In this document: one piece after another, positions 16,964-28,624 of the stretch
How the letters are laid out: each line of letters begins with the position of its first letter
Position numbering within the stretch: the first letter of the stretch is position 1
Source of the DNA: Coprococcus eutactus
GTDB taxonomy: Bacteria > Bacillota > Clostridia > Lachnospirales > Lachnospiraceae
Direction: 5' to 3'
NCBI RefSeq assembly: GCF_001404675.1
Contig: NZ_CYXU01000001.1
Span: 248,001 to 312,000, forward strand
Length of the DNA: 64,000 nt
The notes under the pieces: generated by a model
Database searches by the model: none
Seen by the model: the letters and a program-made list of their open reading frames with translations, nothing else
What the model was told of the DNA's origin: nothing
Position numbers and translations under genes: made by a program

Positions 16964-18004
16964 ATGGAACTTGACGAGAGAAAAGTCAGAATTCTAAAAG
17001 CGATCGTTTCGAATTACCTGGAGACTGGAGAGCCCGTTGGATCGAGAACCATTTCCAAGCTGGCCGACATGAATGTCAGCCCGGCTACCATAAGAAATGA
17101 GATGTCAGATCTTGAGGACATGGGTTTTATATGCCAGCCACATGCATCGGCAGGAAGAGTTCCGACGGATGCAGGTTACAGGTTTTATGTTGACAGCATC
17201 ATGGCAGACAGGAATGAAGAGAAAGCAGAGAATCAGACAGAGAGAGAGAATCTGCTGCAGAGAGTTGATAAGCTTGAGAAGCTTCTCAAGCAGGTGGCAA
17301 AGGTGCTTGCGACTAACACTCAGTACGCAACACTGGTTACGATGCCACAGTACAACAACACAGTAAAGTTCATCCAGTTGTCACAGGTTGATGAGACCAC
17401 ATTGCTGGCGGTCATCATGGTTGATGGCAATATAGTCAAGAATAAGCTGATCAAGACGACGTACAGCCTGAAGAATGAAGATATTTTAAAATTTAATATT
17501 CTGCTAAATACCTTCCTTCAGGGCGCGGCACTTCAGGATATCAATCTTGAACTTATACAGACCATGAAGGTTCAGGCAGGTGAATATGCAGAGATCCTTG
17601 AGACGATATTCCAGGGAATCATGGAGGCGATCCATGAGGCCGATGATCTCAAGGTTTATACCAGTGGAGCAACGAATGTACTCAAGTACCCTGAGTTGGC
17701 GAACACGTCATCCGCAGAGAAGCTGCTCGGAACACTGGAAGACATAGAGGACAAAGAAGAATTTGCAAAACATGTGGAGGATGTGATCCAGCAGGACAGC
17801 GACATACAGATCCTGATAGGACAGGAGAACAGCGATGAAAACCTGAAGGACTGCTCCCTTGTAACAGCAACATACAAGATGCCGGAGGGCGCAAAAGGAA
17901 CGATAGGAATAATCGGACCGAAGAGGATGGATTACAAGAAAGTTGTGAGCATGCTCAAGGAACTCACCGGAGAGCTTGATGACATATTTAACAACAATGG
18001 ATAG
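16964..18004 (+). CDS. hrcA: Heat-inducible transcription repressor HrcA
   Basis: Repressor of class I heat-shock genes (346 aa) that binds the CIRCE element just upstream. The N-terminal winged helix-turn-helix is clear: ERKVRILKAIVSNYLETGEPVGS, then VSPATIRNEMSDLEDMG. A GRVPTDAGYRFYVD segment and the GAF-like HrcA C-terminal domain follow. The ATG at 16964 follows AAGGAATGAG; the 12 in-frame codons before it overlap CIRCE and are not expected to be translated. It is first in the operon with grpE, dnaK and dnaJ. Confidence 0.97.
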   Translation: MELDERKVRILKAIVSNYLETGEPVGSRTISKLADMNVSPATIRNEMSDLEDMGFICQPHASAGRVPTDAGYRFYVDSIMADRNEEKAENQTERENLLQRVDKLEKLLKQVAKVLATNTQYATLVTMPQYNNTVKFIQLSQVDETTLLAVIMVDGNIVKNKLIKTTYSLKNEDILKFNILLNTFLQGAALQDINLELIQTMKVQAGEYAEILETIFQGIMEAIHEADDLKVYTSGATNVLKYPELANTSSAEKLLGTLEDIEDKEEFAKHVEDVIQQDSDIQILIGQENSDENLKDCSLVTATYKMPEGAKGTIGIIGPKRMDYKKVVSMLKELTGELDDIFNNNG

Positions 18005-18041
18005 ACAGATAAGATTATAACGATGAATAGGAGGATATGTA

Positions 18042-18707
18042 ATGGCTGATAGCAATAACAGTACTGCATCCGACAAGAAGGTTAAGACAGAGCAGACAGC
18101 AGCCGAGACCATAGTTGGAGATGCTTCAGCAGAGATAAAGGATGGCGTTGAGTCAGAAGTCAAGGTCGATGAGACCGTTGACGTTCCGGAGGAGCAGGCA
18201 GAGGCTGCAAAGCCACAGCATGTTGCAAAGGAGAACAGACGTGGAGGCAAGGCTCTCCGTGAGGAGAACGAGAAGCTCAAGGAACGCTGCAAGGATGCAG
18301 AGACAAAGTACACAAGACTTCTTGCGGAGTGTGAGAACATCCGCCAGAGAAATGAAAAAGAGTCAGGCAAATTGTACGACATAGGTGCAAAGGGAGTTCT
18401 TGAGAAGCTCCTTCCTGTGGTAGACAATTTTGAGAGAGCAATGGCAGCCATTCCTGATGAGGATAAGGACAGACCATTCGAGTCGGGAGTTGCAAATATA
18501 TATAAGCAGCTTATGACGTCATTGGAAAGCATAGGTGTAAAGCCTATGGATTGCGCCGGGGAACAGTTTGATCCTACATTCCACAATGCAGTGATGCATG
18601 TAGAGGATGACAACTACGAAGAGAATGTAATCGTTGAAGAGATGCAGAAGGGTTACATGTACAAGGATCAGGTGCTCAGATTTAGCATGGTAAAGGTAGC
18701 AAATTAA
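18042..18707 (+). CDS. grpE: Nucleotide exchange factor GrpE
   Basis: Co-chaperone that releases ADP from DnaK (221 aa). An acidic, probably disordered N-terminus (residues 1-60) leads into a long coiled coil of charged residues. This carries the AECENIRQRNEKE signature (about residues 93-105). The C-terminal beta domain has LPVVDNFERA, VGVKPMDCAGEQFDP-like and MQKGYMYKDQVLRFSMVKVA motifs. The ribosome site is AGGAGGATA. Confidence 0.97.
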   Translation: MADSNNSTASDKKVKTEQTAAETIVGDASAEIKDGVESEVKVDETVDVPEEQAEAAKPQHVAKENRRGGKALREENEKLKERCKDAETKYTRLLAECENIRQRNEKESGKLYDIGAKGVLEKLLPVVDNFERAMAAIPDEDKDRPFESGVANIYKQLMTSLESIGVKPMDCAGEQFDPTFHNAVMHVEDDNYEENVIVEEMQKGYMYKDQVLRFSMVKVAN

Positions 18708-18714
18708 ACTTCAT

Positions 18715-18744
18715 AAGAAGGACCCACGGAGTGGGAGATTTCTT
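18715..18744 (+). other. Hairpin between grpE and dnaK
   Basis: CCCAC and GTGGG around a 3-base loop, with an outer AAGAA/TTCTT stem across a small internal loop. It may set dnaK mRNA stability or processing; no T-run makes full termination unlikely. Confidence 0.35.
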
Positions 18745-18767
18745 AATATTGTAAATTTTTTTTCTAG

Positions 18768-20627
<1,860 letters not shown>

Positions 20628-20653
20628 TATATAGAGGATGAAAGGTAAAGGCT

Positions 20654-21811
20654 ATGGCAGAGACAAAGACCGATTATTATGAAGTCCTTGGTGTAACCAA
20701 GGGAGCCTCTGAAGCCGAGATCAAAAGGGCATACCGAGTGGTAGCAAAAAAATACCACCCGGATATGAACCCTGGTGATGAAGAGGCTGCAGAGAAATTC
20801 AAAGAAGCAGCTGAAGCTTATTCAGTCCTCAGTGACCCTGAGAAACGTGCAAAGTATGATCAGTTTGGCCATGCAGCATTCGACCAGAACGGCGGCGGTG
20901 CCGACGGATTTGGTGGATTTGACTTCGCAGACATGGGAGATATCTTTGGAGATATATTCGGAGATATGTTCGGTGGCGCAAGCCGTCAGAGAAATACAAA
21001 TGGCCCTATGAAGGGCGCAAACATCAAGACCACCATCAGAGTAGCCTTTGAGGAGGCTATATTCGGAACCCAGAAGGAGCTTGAGCTCCCACTGAAGGAT
21101 GAGTGTGATGTATGTAAGGGAACCGGTTCACAGCCGGGACACCAGCCGGAGGTCTGCGGCAAGTGCGGCGGTAAGGGCCAGATAGTGACAACACAGCAGT
21201 CACTTTTTGGAGTTGTACGTAATGTTCAGACATGTCCTGATTGTAGTGGATCTGGTAAGATCATCAGATACAAGTGCAGCAACTGTGCAGGAACAGGATA
21301 TGTAAAGAGCAGAAAGAAGATACAGATAGCTATTCCACCAGGAGTAGACAATGGTACTAACATCCGAATCAAAGGAAAGGGTGAGCCTGGTATCAACGGT
21401 GGTGAGAGAGGAGATCTTACAGTTACCATACTTGTTGATCGTCATCCAAACTTCCAGAGACAGGAGTACAATCTGTATTCATCAGAGCCTATCACATTTA
21501 CACAGGCAGCACTTGGTGGAGTTATCAAGATCAACACCATCGAAGGAGAGGTTGATTACACCATACCACCAGGAACACAGACAGATACACGTATAAAGCT
21601 GAAGGGCAAAGGAGTACCTAACCTCAAGAACCCAACTCAGCGAGGCGATCACTATGTAACACTTGTTGTACAGGTGCCGGAGAAGCTCACAGAGGAGCAG
21701 AAGAAGATCCTAAATCAGTATGAGCAGGCAACACTTGTAGAGACAAGACCTGCAACAGATTCAGCAGGACCATTTACATTTGGCGATCACAAGAGAAGAA
21801 AGAAAAAGTAG
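20654..21811 (+). CDS. dnaJ: Chaperone DnaJ (Hsp40)
   Basis: J-domain partner of DnaK (385 aa). The J domain carries [11 protein letters not shown], with the HPD triad. A Gly/Phe-rich linker follows (about residues 75-115). Four zinc-binding repeats come next ([32 protein letters not shown]), then the C-terminal substrate domains. All eight cysteines are present, so this is a full type I DnaJ. The start follows a GAGGATGAAAGG region 27 bases after dnaK. Confidence 0.98.
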   Translation: MAETKTDYYEVLGVTKGASEAEIKRAYRVVAKKYHPDMNPGDEEAAEKFKEAAEAYSVLSDPEKRAKYDQFGHAAFDQNGGGADGFGGFDFADMGDIFGDIFGDMFGGASRQRNTNGPMKGANIKTTIRVAFEEAIFGTQKELELPLKDECDVCKGTGSQPGHQPEVCGKCGGKGQIVTTQQSLFGVVRNVQTCPDCSGSGKIIRYKCSNCAGTGYVKSRKKIQIAIPPGVDNGTNIRIKGKGEPGINGGERGDLTVTILVDRHPNFQRQEYNLYSSEPITFTQAALGGVIKINTIEGEVDYTIPPGTQTDTRIKLKGKGVPNLKNPTQRGDHYVTLVVQVPEKLTEEQKKILNQYEQATLVETRPATDSAGPFTFGDHKRRKKK

Positions 21812-21822
21812 GTATAAAATAT

Positions 21823-22785
21823 ATGAAATGGACGAAGCTCACAATAGATACAACATGTGAAGCTGAAGACCTCATAAGCGCCTTCCTCGAAGAGGAAGGC
21901 GTTTTGGGTGTTCAGATAGAAGATAATATTCCCCTCACTGAGGAGGAGATGGAGACGATGTTTGTCGATCTCCTGCCGGATGATATGCCGGAAAATGATG
22001 GAACTGCAAAGGTGTCCTGTTTCCTTGACGATACATTTGACGTGCAGGAGATAAAGGATAAGGTGGCTGCAGAGATCAGGAGACTGTCAGAGTTCCTTCC
22101 TGTCGGAACAGGTGAGATAACCGAGAGTGAGACGAAGGAAGAGGACTGGAGAGACAACTGGAAGGCCTACTTCAAGCCATTCAGACTGTATGACAATATC
22201 ATCATCAAGCCAACCTGGGAGGAAGTGCCGGAGGATGCAACGGATGAGGATATAGTAATTGAGATAGATCCCGGAACAGCATTTGGAACAGGTTCCCATG
22301 AGACGACGAGACTGTGCATAGGCCAGCTCAAGAAGTACATGAAGGATGGAGATGAGATACTCGATGCCGGAAGCGGAAGCGGTATCCTGTCATTTGTTTG
22401 CAATAAGCTGGGTGCAAAGCATGTTCTCGGTATAGACATAGATCCGATCGCTGTTGATGTGGCGGGAGAGAACAGAGATGTGAACCATATTCCTGCCGAG
22501 GCTGTGGAATTCAAGTGCGGAAATGTCCTTGAGGACCAGAAACTGGTAGAGTCAATAGGCGCAAATTATGATATAGTAGTTGCAAATATCCTTGCAGACG
22601 TTATAATTCCAATGTCGGCTGTAGTTCAGAAGTTTATGAAGGATGATGGTATTTTTATATCATCGGGCATTATAAACATAAAAGAGGATGAGGTCAGACA
22701 GGCTCTTCTTGACAATAACTTTGATATCGTAGATACTGTCTACATGAATGACTGGGTAAGCTTTGTCGCAAAAAAGCATGTATGA
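21823..22785 (+). CDS. prmA: Ribosomal protein L11 methyltransferase PrmA
   Basis: SAM-dependent methyltransferase (320 aa) that trimethylates ribosomal protein L11. The N-terminal domain recognises the substrate (WTKLTIDTTCEAEDLISAFL onward). The SAM-binding motif is LDAGSGSGILS (about residues 180-190), followed by ILGIDIDPIAV-like GIDIDPIAVDVA and a NILADVI catalytic segment. It starts 12 bases after dnaJ. The dnaJ-prmA-rsmE order is common in Firmicutes. Confidence 0.95.
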   Translation: MKWTKLTIDTTCEAEDLISAFLEEEGVLGVQIEDNIPLTEEEMETMFVDLLPDDMPENDGTAKVSCFLDDTFDVQEIKDKVAAEIRRLSEFLPVGTGEITESETKEEDWRDNWKAYFKPFRLYDNIIIKPTWEEVPEDATDEDIVIEIDPGTAFGTGSHETTRLCIGQLKKYMKDGDEILDAGSGSGILSFVCNKLGAKHVLGIDIDPIAVDVAGENRDVNHIPAEAVEFKCGNVLEDQKLVESIGANYDIVVANILADVIIPMSAVVQKFMKDDGIFISSGIINIKEDEVRQALLDNNFDIVDTVYMNDWVSFVAKKHV

Positions 22786-22813
22786 ACCAGCGTGTGAGAG
22801 GAAATAATCAAAT

Positions 22814-23572
22814 ATGAACAGATTCTTTGTAGACGTAGATGGCAGAGATATAGGAACAGATATAAGTATAACAGGCGGAGACGTTAACCATATAAAGAAC
22901 GTTCTCCGCCTTAAAGTGGGTCAGGAGATAACTGTCAGTAACGGCAGAGGAAGAGATTATACGTGCAGTATATCGGAGCTTGGCAGAGACGAGGTTCTGT
23001 GCCACGTCGAGGATGTGAATGATAACTTTGCAGAGCTTCCGGTGGAGGTTACCCTGTTTCAGGGATATCCAAAGTCGGATAAGATGGATCTTATAGTACA
23101 GAAGATGGTGGAGCTCGGTGTCTGCCGGATAGTTCCGGTATTCACTGCGCGCACCATAGTGAAGCTTGATGCAAAGAAGGCTGCAAAGAAGACTGAGAGA
23201 TGCCGGATCATAGCGGAGTCTGCTGCAAAACAGTCCGGAAGGGGAATCGTCCCTGAGATCACGGAGCCGGTAACATTTGCACAGGCGATAGAGATGGCGA
23301 AGACTCTTGATATGAATATAATTCCATATGAGGAGGCGGAGGGACTTGCAAAGTCCAGACAGATCATCGCTGATGTGACAGCACCGTCCTCTGCCCGCAG
23401 AAGTCTGGGGGTATTCATAGGCCCGGAGGGTGGCTTTGCCAGGGAAGAAGTGGAACAGGCAATGGCGGCCGGGGCGGAATGTATAACTCTTGGACACAGG
23501 ATACTGCGCACTGAGACGGCCGGACTGGCGGTTATGTCGATCATCATGTTCAGTGCCGACAGGGACAATTAG
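22814..23572 (+). CDS. rsmE: 16S rRNA (uracil-1498-N3)-methyltransferase RsmE
   Basis: SPOUT-class methyltransferase (252 aa) for U1498 of 16S rRNA. A PUA-like N-terminal domain starts MNRFFVDV. The C-terminal knot is seen in GVFIGPEGGFAREEVEQA and LGHRILRTETAGL, the SAM-binding signature. The ATG follows GAGAGGAAA about 28 bases after prmA. It is part of the long transcript starting at hrcA unless an internal promoter exists. Confidence 0.95.
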   Translation: MNRFFVDVDGRDIGTDISITGGDVNHIKNVLRLKVGQEITVSNGRGRDYTCSISELGRDEVLCHVEDVNDNFAELPVEVTLFQGYPKSDKMDLIVQKMVELGVCRIVPVFTARTIVKLDAKKAAKKTERCRIIAESAAKQSGRGIVPEITEPVTFAQAIEMAKTLDMNIIPYEEAEGLAKSRQIIADVTAPSSARRSLGVFIGPEGGFAREEVEQAMAAGAECITLGHRILRTETAGLAVMSIIMFSADRDN

Positions 23573-23649
23573 AACAATATTGTAGAGATTAGTGAAAGAA
23601 AGAAGCTTGAAGCCGGACGTATATCGGTTTCGGAATGGTGGAAGACAAC

Positions 23650-24795
23650 ATGGAAGCATATTTTGACAATTCAGCGACCACCCCGGTTTATCCAGAGGTG
23701 AGAGATCTTGTGGTAAAGTTAATGGAACAGGACTATGGCAATCCGTCATCACTGCACCAGAAGGGTGTGGATGCGGCCAGATACGTGAGCGATGCCAGGG
23801 ATAAGATAGCCAGGCTGCTCAAGGTTCAGGCGAAGGAGATCGTGTTCACATCGGGAGGAACAGAATCCAACAACATGGCTCTGATAGGAGGCGCACTTGC
23901 CAACAGGAGAGCGGGCAACAAGATCATAACAACAGCAGTTGAGCATGCCTCAGTCGGCAGTCCGCTGACATTCCTTGAGGATATGGGATTTGATGTTGTC
24001 AGGATTCCGACTGGAAACGATGGTGTGGTCGATGTTGACCGGTTGGTAGATGAGGTCGACGACGACACGATCATAGTGTCAGTCATGTACGTCAACAATG
24101 AGATAGGAGCTGTCATGCCGGTGGAGGACATTGCCAGACGTATAAAGGAGAAGAATCCGAGTGTGCTCTTCCATGTGGATGCCATACAGGCATTTGGCAA
24201 ATATGTGATATACCCGAAGCGTATGGGAATAGACATGATGTCCATAAGCAGCCATAAATTCCACGGACCAAAGGGCGTTGGAGCACTGTTCATAAAGGAC
24301 AGAGTCAAGGTCAAGCCTGTGATATACGGTGGAGGCCAGCAGGGCGGAATGCGGTCAGGAACAGAGAATGTACCGGGAATAGCCGGAATGGCACTGGCTG
24401 CCGAGATGACCTACAGAGATCTCGATGCAAATGTAGCGCACATGAGAGAACTCAAGGAACATCTTATAGATGAACTCACACAGATAGACGATGTGTACAG
24501 TAATTCCGGGGATGCGCCCCATATAGCCAGCATAACCTTCAAGGGAGTGCGAAGTGAGGTCATGCTTCATGCTCTGGAAGAGAAGGGCATATATGTCTCA
24601 TCCGGTTCAGCATGTTCGTCGAATAAACATTCCACAAGCAGCACGCTGAAGGCCATAGGTCTGCCACCTGAGAAGCTTGAGTCCACACTGAGATTCAGTT
24701 TTTCACCGGAGAATACAATGGAACAGATAGATTATGCAGTCGAGTGCTGCAAGGAACTTTTACCGATACTCAGAAGATATGTGAGGAAGAAATAG
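23650..24795 (+). CDS. Cysteine desulfurase (NifS/IscS family)
   Basis: PLP-dependent enzyme of 381 aa that removes sulfur from cysteine. Key pieces are AYFDNSATTPVYPEV at the N-terminus, SGGTESNN and the PLP-lysine segment SSHKFHGPKG. The active-site cysteine loop is SGSACSSNKHSTS. The start is placed at the ATG at 23650, preceded by GGTGGAAG; an in-frame ATG at 23635 has a poorer site. It lies 8 bases before thiI. This suggests a dedicated sulfur donor for tRNA 4-thiouridine, like NifZ-ThiI of Bacillus, rather than the main Fe-S desulfurase. Confidence 0.93.
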   Translation: MEAYFDNSATTPVYPEVRDLVVKLMEQDYGNPSSLHQKGVDAARYVSDARDKIARLLKVQAKEIVFTSGGTESNNMALIGGALANRRAGNKIITTAVEHASVGSPLTFLEDMGFDVVRIPTGNDGVVDVDRLVDEVDDDTIIVSVMYVNNEIGAVMPVEDIARRIKEKNPSVLFHVDAIQAFGKYVIYPKRMGIDMMSISSHKFHGPKGVGALFIKDRVKVKPVIYGGGQQGGMRSGTENVPGIAGMALAAEMTYRDLDANVAHMRELKEHLIDELTQIDDVYSNSGDAPHIASITFKGVRSEVMLHALEEKGIYVSSGSACSSNKHSTSSTLKAIGLPPEKLESTLRFSFSPENTMEQIDYAVECCKELLPILRRYVRKK

Positions 24796-24803
24796 GAGGA
24801 AAT

Positions 24804-25991
24804 ATGCAGTACAAGGCATTTATGATAAAGTATGCCGAGATAGGCACAAAGGGAAAGAACAGATATATATTTGAAGACATACTCTGTAAGAACATCAACA
24901 GAAAGCTGAAGCCTTACGGAGATTTCTATATCCGCAAGGAGCAGGGAAGAATATTCGTTGAGTGCAAGTCGGATTACGACTATGAGGATGTGGTAAATGC
25001 CCTTGGAAAAGTATTTGGTATCGTTGGAATATGCCCTGTTGTGGTTGAGGAGAACACAGAGTTTGAAAACCTCAAGCAGAAGGTAATAGATTATGTTGAA
25101 AAGGCATACGACAGAAAGAACTTCACATTCAAGGTGTTCACCAGAAGAAATGACAAGACATATCCTATGACTTCCATGGAGGTAAGCGCCGAGCTTGGAC
25201 ATTTCCTCCTTGAGGCGTTCCCTGATCTTACAGTGGATGTGCACTCACCTCAGGAGATAATCAATGTGGAGATTAGAAAGGTAGCATATATCTATTCGAT
25301 CACCATACCTGGCCCGGGAGGACTGCCGGTTGGAACGAACGGCAGAGGAATGGCACTTCTGTCAGGCGGTATAGACAGCCCTGTTGCGGCATATATGATA
25401 GCCAAGAGAGGAGTTGTTGTGGAGGCAGTATATTTCCACGCACCTCCGTTCACAAGCGAGAGAGCAAAGCAGAAGGTTATAGATCTGGCATGTCTTGTGG
25501 CCAACTACTCAGGAGCCATCAGACTCCATGTTGTCAACTTTGCCGATGTACAGATGGCAATATACGACAACTGTCCTCATGAGGAGCTCACGATCATCAT
25601 GAAGAGATACATGATCAAGATAGCGGAGGAGCTGGCTGAGAAGAATGACTGTCAGTGTACGATAACAGGAGAGAGCATAGGCCAGGTTTCAAGCCAGACT
25701 GTGTTCAGCCTGAACGTTATCAACCAGGTCAGCACCATGCCGGTGTTCAGACCATGTATAGGCATGGATAAGCAGGAGATAGTAGACATATCAGAGAAGA
25801 TCGGAACATACGAGACATCTATACTGCCATACGAGGATTGCTGTACGACATTTGTTGCAAAGCATCCGGTTACACATCCGGTTCTCTCTGCGATAGAGAA
25901 GTCGGAGGCAAAGCTCACAGGAATTATCGAGCCATTGTACCGCAAGGCTGTAGATACGGCAGAGGTCGTTATGTGTCGCGCAAAGCAGTAA
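24804..25991 (+). CDS. thiI: tRNA 4-thiouridine synthetase ThiI, short form
   Basis: Enzyme of 395 aa that makes 4-thiouridine at position 8 of tRNA and may feed thiazole synthesis. An N-terminal ferredoxin-like and THUMP region (residues 1-165) precedes the PP-loop ATPase with ALLSGGIDSPVAAYM. The protein ends without the rhodanese domain of the E. coli enzyme, as in most Firmicutes. The adjacent cysteine desulfurase probably supplies sulfur directly. The ATG at 24804 follows AGGAGGA, which overlaps the end of the previous gene. Confidence 0.95.
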   Translation: MQYKAFMIKYAEIGTKGKNRYIFEDILCKNINRKLKPYGDFYIRKEQGRIFVECKSDYDYEDVVNALGKVFGIVGICPVVVEENTEFENLKQKVIDYVEKAYDRKNFTFKVFTRRNDKTYPMTSMEVSAELGHFLLEAFPDLTVDVHSPQEIINVEIRKVAYIYSITIPGPGGLPVGTNGRGMALLSGGIDSPVAAYMIAKRGVVVEAVYFHAPPFTSERAKQKVIDLACLVANYSGAIRLHVVNFADVQMAIYDNCPHEELTIIMKRYMIKIAEELAEKNDCQCTITGESIGQVSSQTVFSLNVINQVSTMPVFRPCIGMDKQEIVDISEKIGTYETSILPYEDCCTTFVAKHPVTHPVLSAIEKSEAKLTGIIEPLYRKAVDTAEVVMCRAKQ

Positions 25992-26023
25992 AACAATATA
26001 AAACAGTGATAAAAGACAACAAA

Positions 26024-26053
26024 AAAGAGATGCTTCATAATAAGCATCTCTTT
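26024..26053. terminator. Bidirectional terminator between thiI and the HPr-like gene
   Basis: AAAGAGATGCTT (26024-26035), a 6-base loop and AAGCATCTCTTT (26042-26053) make a perfect 12-bp stem flanked by an A-run and T's. Confidence 0.85.
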
Positions 26054-26092
26054 GATTATCAGATCCATATAACATACGGGGCAGAATAAATA

Positions 26093-26326
26093 CTATTCTG
26101 CAAGGTATGGCTTCAGAGTAGCCATGATCTCATCGATACCGCTCTCTGCATGAATGTTAAGTTCGATAGGCTTTGAGATATCAAGACTGAAAATACCCAT
26201 GATTGACTTTGCATCAATTACGTAACGTCCTGATACGAGGTCGAATTCTGCGTCAAATTTCGCAATGTCATTGCAAAAGCTCTTGACCTTATCGATTGAG
26301 TTTAAAGAAATCTTAACTGCTGTCAT
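26093..26326 (-). CDS. HPr-like protein without the active histidine
   Basis: A 77-aa protein with the HPr fold pattern. Residues 34-48 (RYVIDAKSIMGIFSL) match the HPr segment around the regulatory serine, here Ser41, equivalent to Ser46. The ELNIHAE strand and a C-terminal helix follow. The N-terminal loop that should contain the phosphorylated histidine (GIHARPA in true HPr) is replaced by residues 16-30 with no histidine. It therefore cannot carry phosphate in the PTS and may act in regulation, as Crh does in Bacillus. It has its own strong promoter and an AGGAGG site. Confidence 0.85.
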   Translation of the reverse strand: MTAVKISLNSIDKVKSFCNDIAKFDAEFDLVSGRYVIDAKSIMGIFSLDISKPIELNIHAESGIDEIMATLKPYLAE

Positions 26327-26370
26327 AAATAGTCCTCCTAACCCTTGTAAGTTTTTTATGTACTGTCATT

Positions 26371-26399
26371 ATTATATTTTTATAGAATACAAAAGTCAA
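26371..26399 (-). promoter_or_regulatory. Sigma-A promoter of the HPr-like gene
   Basis: On the minus strand TTGACT (26399-26394), a 17-base spacer and a perfect TATAAT (26376-26371), about 45 bases before the start. Confidence 0.75.
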
Positions 26400-26418
26400 T
26401 ATAAGGAGTGTAAAATAC

Positions 26419-27777
26419 ATGCTAAAAGGAATGTCTGTGGCTGCCACAACACTTGGCTGCAAAGTCAATCAGGCGGAGACTGACAGCATGCTCGACATGC
26501 TGAAGGCTGCCGGTGCAAATATAGTGGAATTTGACGAAAAAGCAGATATATATATAGTAAATACCTGTTCTGTGACCAATATTGCGGACAAAAAATCAAG
26601 GCAGATGCTTCACAGAGCCAGAAAGATGAATCCTGATGGAATAGTGATAGCCGCAGGATGCTATGTGCAGTCAGCCAGAGAGATTCTCGAGCAGGATGAA
26701 GCTATAGATATAGTAATAAGCAACAATAAGAAGAAAAGTATCACAGAAATAGTTAATGATTATATTAATGTGAGAAACAATGAAAAAAATGCCCCGGGTA
26801 AAGATCATGAAGCCATGGAATACTTCGTGGATATATCCAGAGAGACTGAGTACGAGGAGATGGGCGGCCATGTCCCTGTGGGACACACAAGGGCATATGT
26901 CAAGATCCAGGACGGCTGCAATCAGTTCTGCTCATACTGCATAATCCCGTATGTAAGAGGAAGGATAAGAAGCAGAAGCCAGGAGGCGATCCTTGCAGAA
27001 GTATCAGAGCTTGCGGAGGCAGGAATAAAAGAAGTTGTGCTTACCGGTATACACATATCGTCATATGGCAAAGATAAGAATAATGAGGGAGCACTTATAG
27101 AGCTTATAGAGGCTATCTCAAAAATCAAAGGAATCAAGAGAATAAGGCTTGGTTCACTTGAGCCGGGGATAATAACAGAGGAGTTTGTGGAGAGGATTTC
27201 ATCCAATTCGAAAGTATGTCCACACTTCCATCTGAGCCTGCAGAGCGGCTGTGATTCAGTGCTCAAGAGAATGAACAGAAAGTACACTTGCGAGCAATAC
27301 TTTGAAAAATGTGACATGCTGAGAAAGGCGTATAAGTCCCCTGCGCTCACCACGGATGTGATAGTGGGCTTCCCGGGAGAGACTGAGGAAGAATTTGCAG
27401 AGACTGTCAGATATCTGACGGAGCTCAATCTGTATGAGATGCATATATTCAAGTATTCTCCGAGAAAGGGAACAGTCGCTGCCGCCATGAAAGAGCAGGT
27501 TGCCCCTGAGATAAAGAATGAGCGAAGCGATGTGCTGCTTAAGCTTGCCCATGACAACAAGACCGCATATGAAGCCCAGTTTGAGGGCTGTGAGCTTGAA
27601 GTCCTGGTGGAAGAGGTTGTAAAGAAGGACAATAAGACATATCTCAGAGGACATACGGAGAGATACATGGATATACTCATAGATGTGGGCGACATATCCA
27701 TGCCGGAGAGTTTTGTGAACAGCTTTGTGTATGTGACATATACCCAAAATGGGGGAAACCTTCCTTTACTTTTGTAG
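26419..27777 (+). CDS. mtaB: tRNA t6A37 methylthiotransferase MtaB
   Basis: Radical SAM methylthiotransferase (452 aa) converting t6A to ms2t6A at tRNA position 37. The N-terminal UPF0004 domain starts TLGCKVNQAETDSM, the MtaB-type form, with further cysteines in NTCSVTN and AAGCYVQ. The radical SAM motif is GCNQFCSYCIIPYVRGRIRSR (about residues 167-187). A TRAM-like C-terminal domain follows (about 385-445). The KVNQAE and VTN patterns favour MtaB over MiaB. It lies divergent from the HPr-like gene. Confidence 0.93.
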   Translation: MLKGMSVAATTLGCKVNQAETDSMLDMLKAAGANIVEFDEKADIYIVNTCSVTNIADKKSRQMLHRARKMNPDGIVIAAGCYVQSAREILEQDEAIDIVISNNKKKSITEIVNDYINVRNNEKNAPGKDHEAMEYFVDISRETEYEEMGGHVPVGHTRAYVKIQDGCNQFCSYCIIPYVRGRIRSRSQEAILAEVSELAEAGIKEVVLTGIHISSYGKDKNNEGALIELIEAISKIKGIKRIRLGSLEPGIITEEFVERISSNSKVCPHFHLSLQSGCDSVLKRMNRKYTCEQYFEKCDMLRKAYKSPALTTDVIVGFPGETEEEFAETVRYLTELNLYEMHIFKYSPRKGTVAAAMKEQVAPEIKNERSDVLLKLAHDNKTAYEAQFEGCELEVLVEEVVKKDNKTYLRGHTERYMDILIDVGDISMPESFVNSFVYVTYTQNGGNLPLLL

Positions 27778-27843
27778 TTTTTTATATTAGAATAGGAATG
27801 TTAATTGGCTCATGAGATAATAACAAGATGAGGACGTGATTTG

Positions 27844-28101
27844 ATGAATAACGAAAGTACACAGAATATTGTTCCAATCAAGGACGCGACATTGGACGTA
27901 CGCGAGATAATTGGAGAAGTATACGATGCACTTACCGAGAAAGGATATAATCCGGTAAGCCAGGTTGTTGGGTACATAATGAGCGGTGACCCGACATATA
28001 TCACAAGCTACAAGAACGCGCGAAGCCTGATCATGAAGGTGGAGAGAGACGAGATCATTGAGGTTTTACTTGAGGACTACATCAAGAATAACCTCGTGTA
28101 A
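27844..28101 (+). CDS. ireB: IreB/YrzL family regulatory phosphoprotein (UPF0297)
   Basis: An 85-aa protein of the UPF0297 family. In Enterococcus, IreB is a substrate of the PASTA kinase IreK and affects cephalosporin resistance. Recognisable segments are [39 protein letters not shown] and [11 protein letters not shown] conserved threonine lies near the N-terminus. The ATG at 27844 follows GAGG at 10 bases; a TTG just before it is in frame. The ireB-ruvX-DUF1292 order matches many Firmicutes. Confidence 0.92.
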   Translation: MNNESTQNIVPIKDATLDVREIIGEVYDALTEKGYNPVSQVVGYIMSGDPTYITSYKNARSLIMKVERDEIIEVLLEDYIKNNLV

Positions 28102-28115
28102 AGGAAAAGAATAGT

Positions 28116-28565
28116 ATGAGAATATTGGGACTTGACTATGGAACCAAGACGGTGGGAGTTGCCGTGAGCGATCCGCTCAAGATGACTGCCCAGCCGCTGG
28201 AGACGATAGAGAGAAAGTCGGCGAACAAGCTGAGACAGACACTTGCCCGCATAGAGGCCATACTTGAAGAGTATGGAGCGGCAGGAGAGCGCGACCGCAT
28301 AGAGCTGATAGTGCTTGGCTACCCGAAGAACATGAACAATTCAGAGGGAGACAGATGCGAGGCCACCCAGGCATTCAAGGAGGATCTTGAGCGCAGAACA
28401 GGACTTGAGGTTGTTCTGTGGGATGAGCGCCTTACCACTGTGGAGGCAGAGCGGATCCTTATGGACAGCGGAGTGAGAAGAGAGAACAGGAAGACGTACA
28501 TAGACAAGATGGCGGCTGCGGTCATACTGCAGAACTATCTTGATGCGAAGTGCAGCAGTCTGTGA
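28116..28565 (+). CDS. ruvX: Holliday-junction resolvase-like / pre-16S rRNA nuclease RuvX (YqgF)
   Basis: RNase H-fold nuclease of 149 aa. It begins [19 protein letters not shown], the first catalytic aspartate strand. [15 protein letters not shown] and [13 protein letters not shown], the family signatures, come next. An [15 protein letters not shown] helix ends the domain. YqgF proteins mature 16S rRNA 5' ends in E. coli, whereas the resolvase role is less certain. The gene starts 14 bases after ireB. Confidence 0.95.
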   Translation: MRILGLDYGTKTVGVAVSDPLKMTAQPLETIERKSANKLRQTLARIEAILEEYGAAGERDRIELIVLGYPKNMNNSEGDRCEATQAFKEDLERRTGLEVVLWDERLTTVEAERILMDSGVRRENRKTYIDKMAAAVILQNYLDAKCSSL

Positions 28566-28624
28566 TAGACACAGACCTTCTGCCTTTGTTTTGTGTACGC
28601 CTGAAGAAGTATTAAGAGGTTTAT

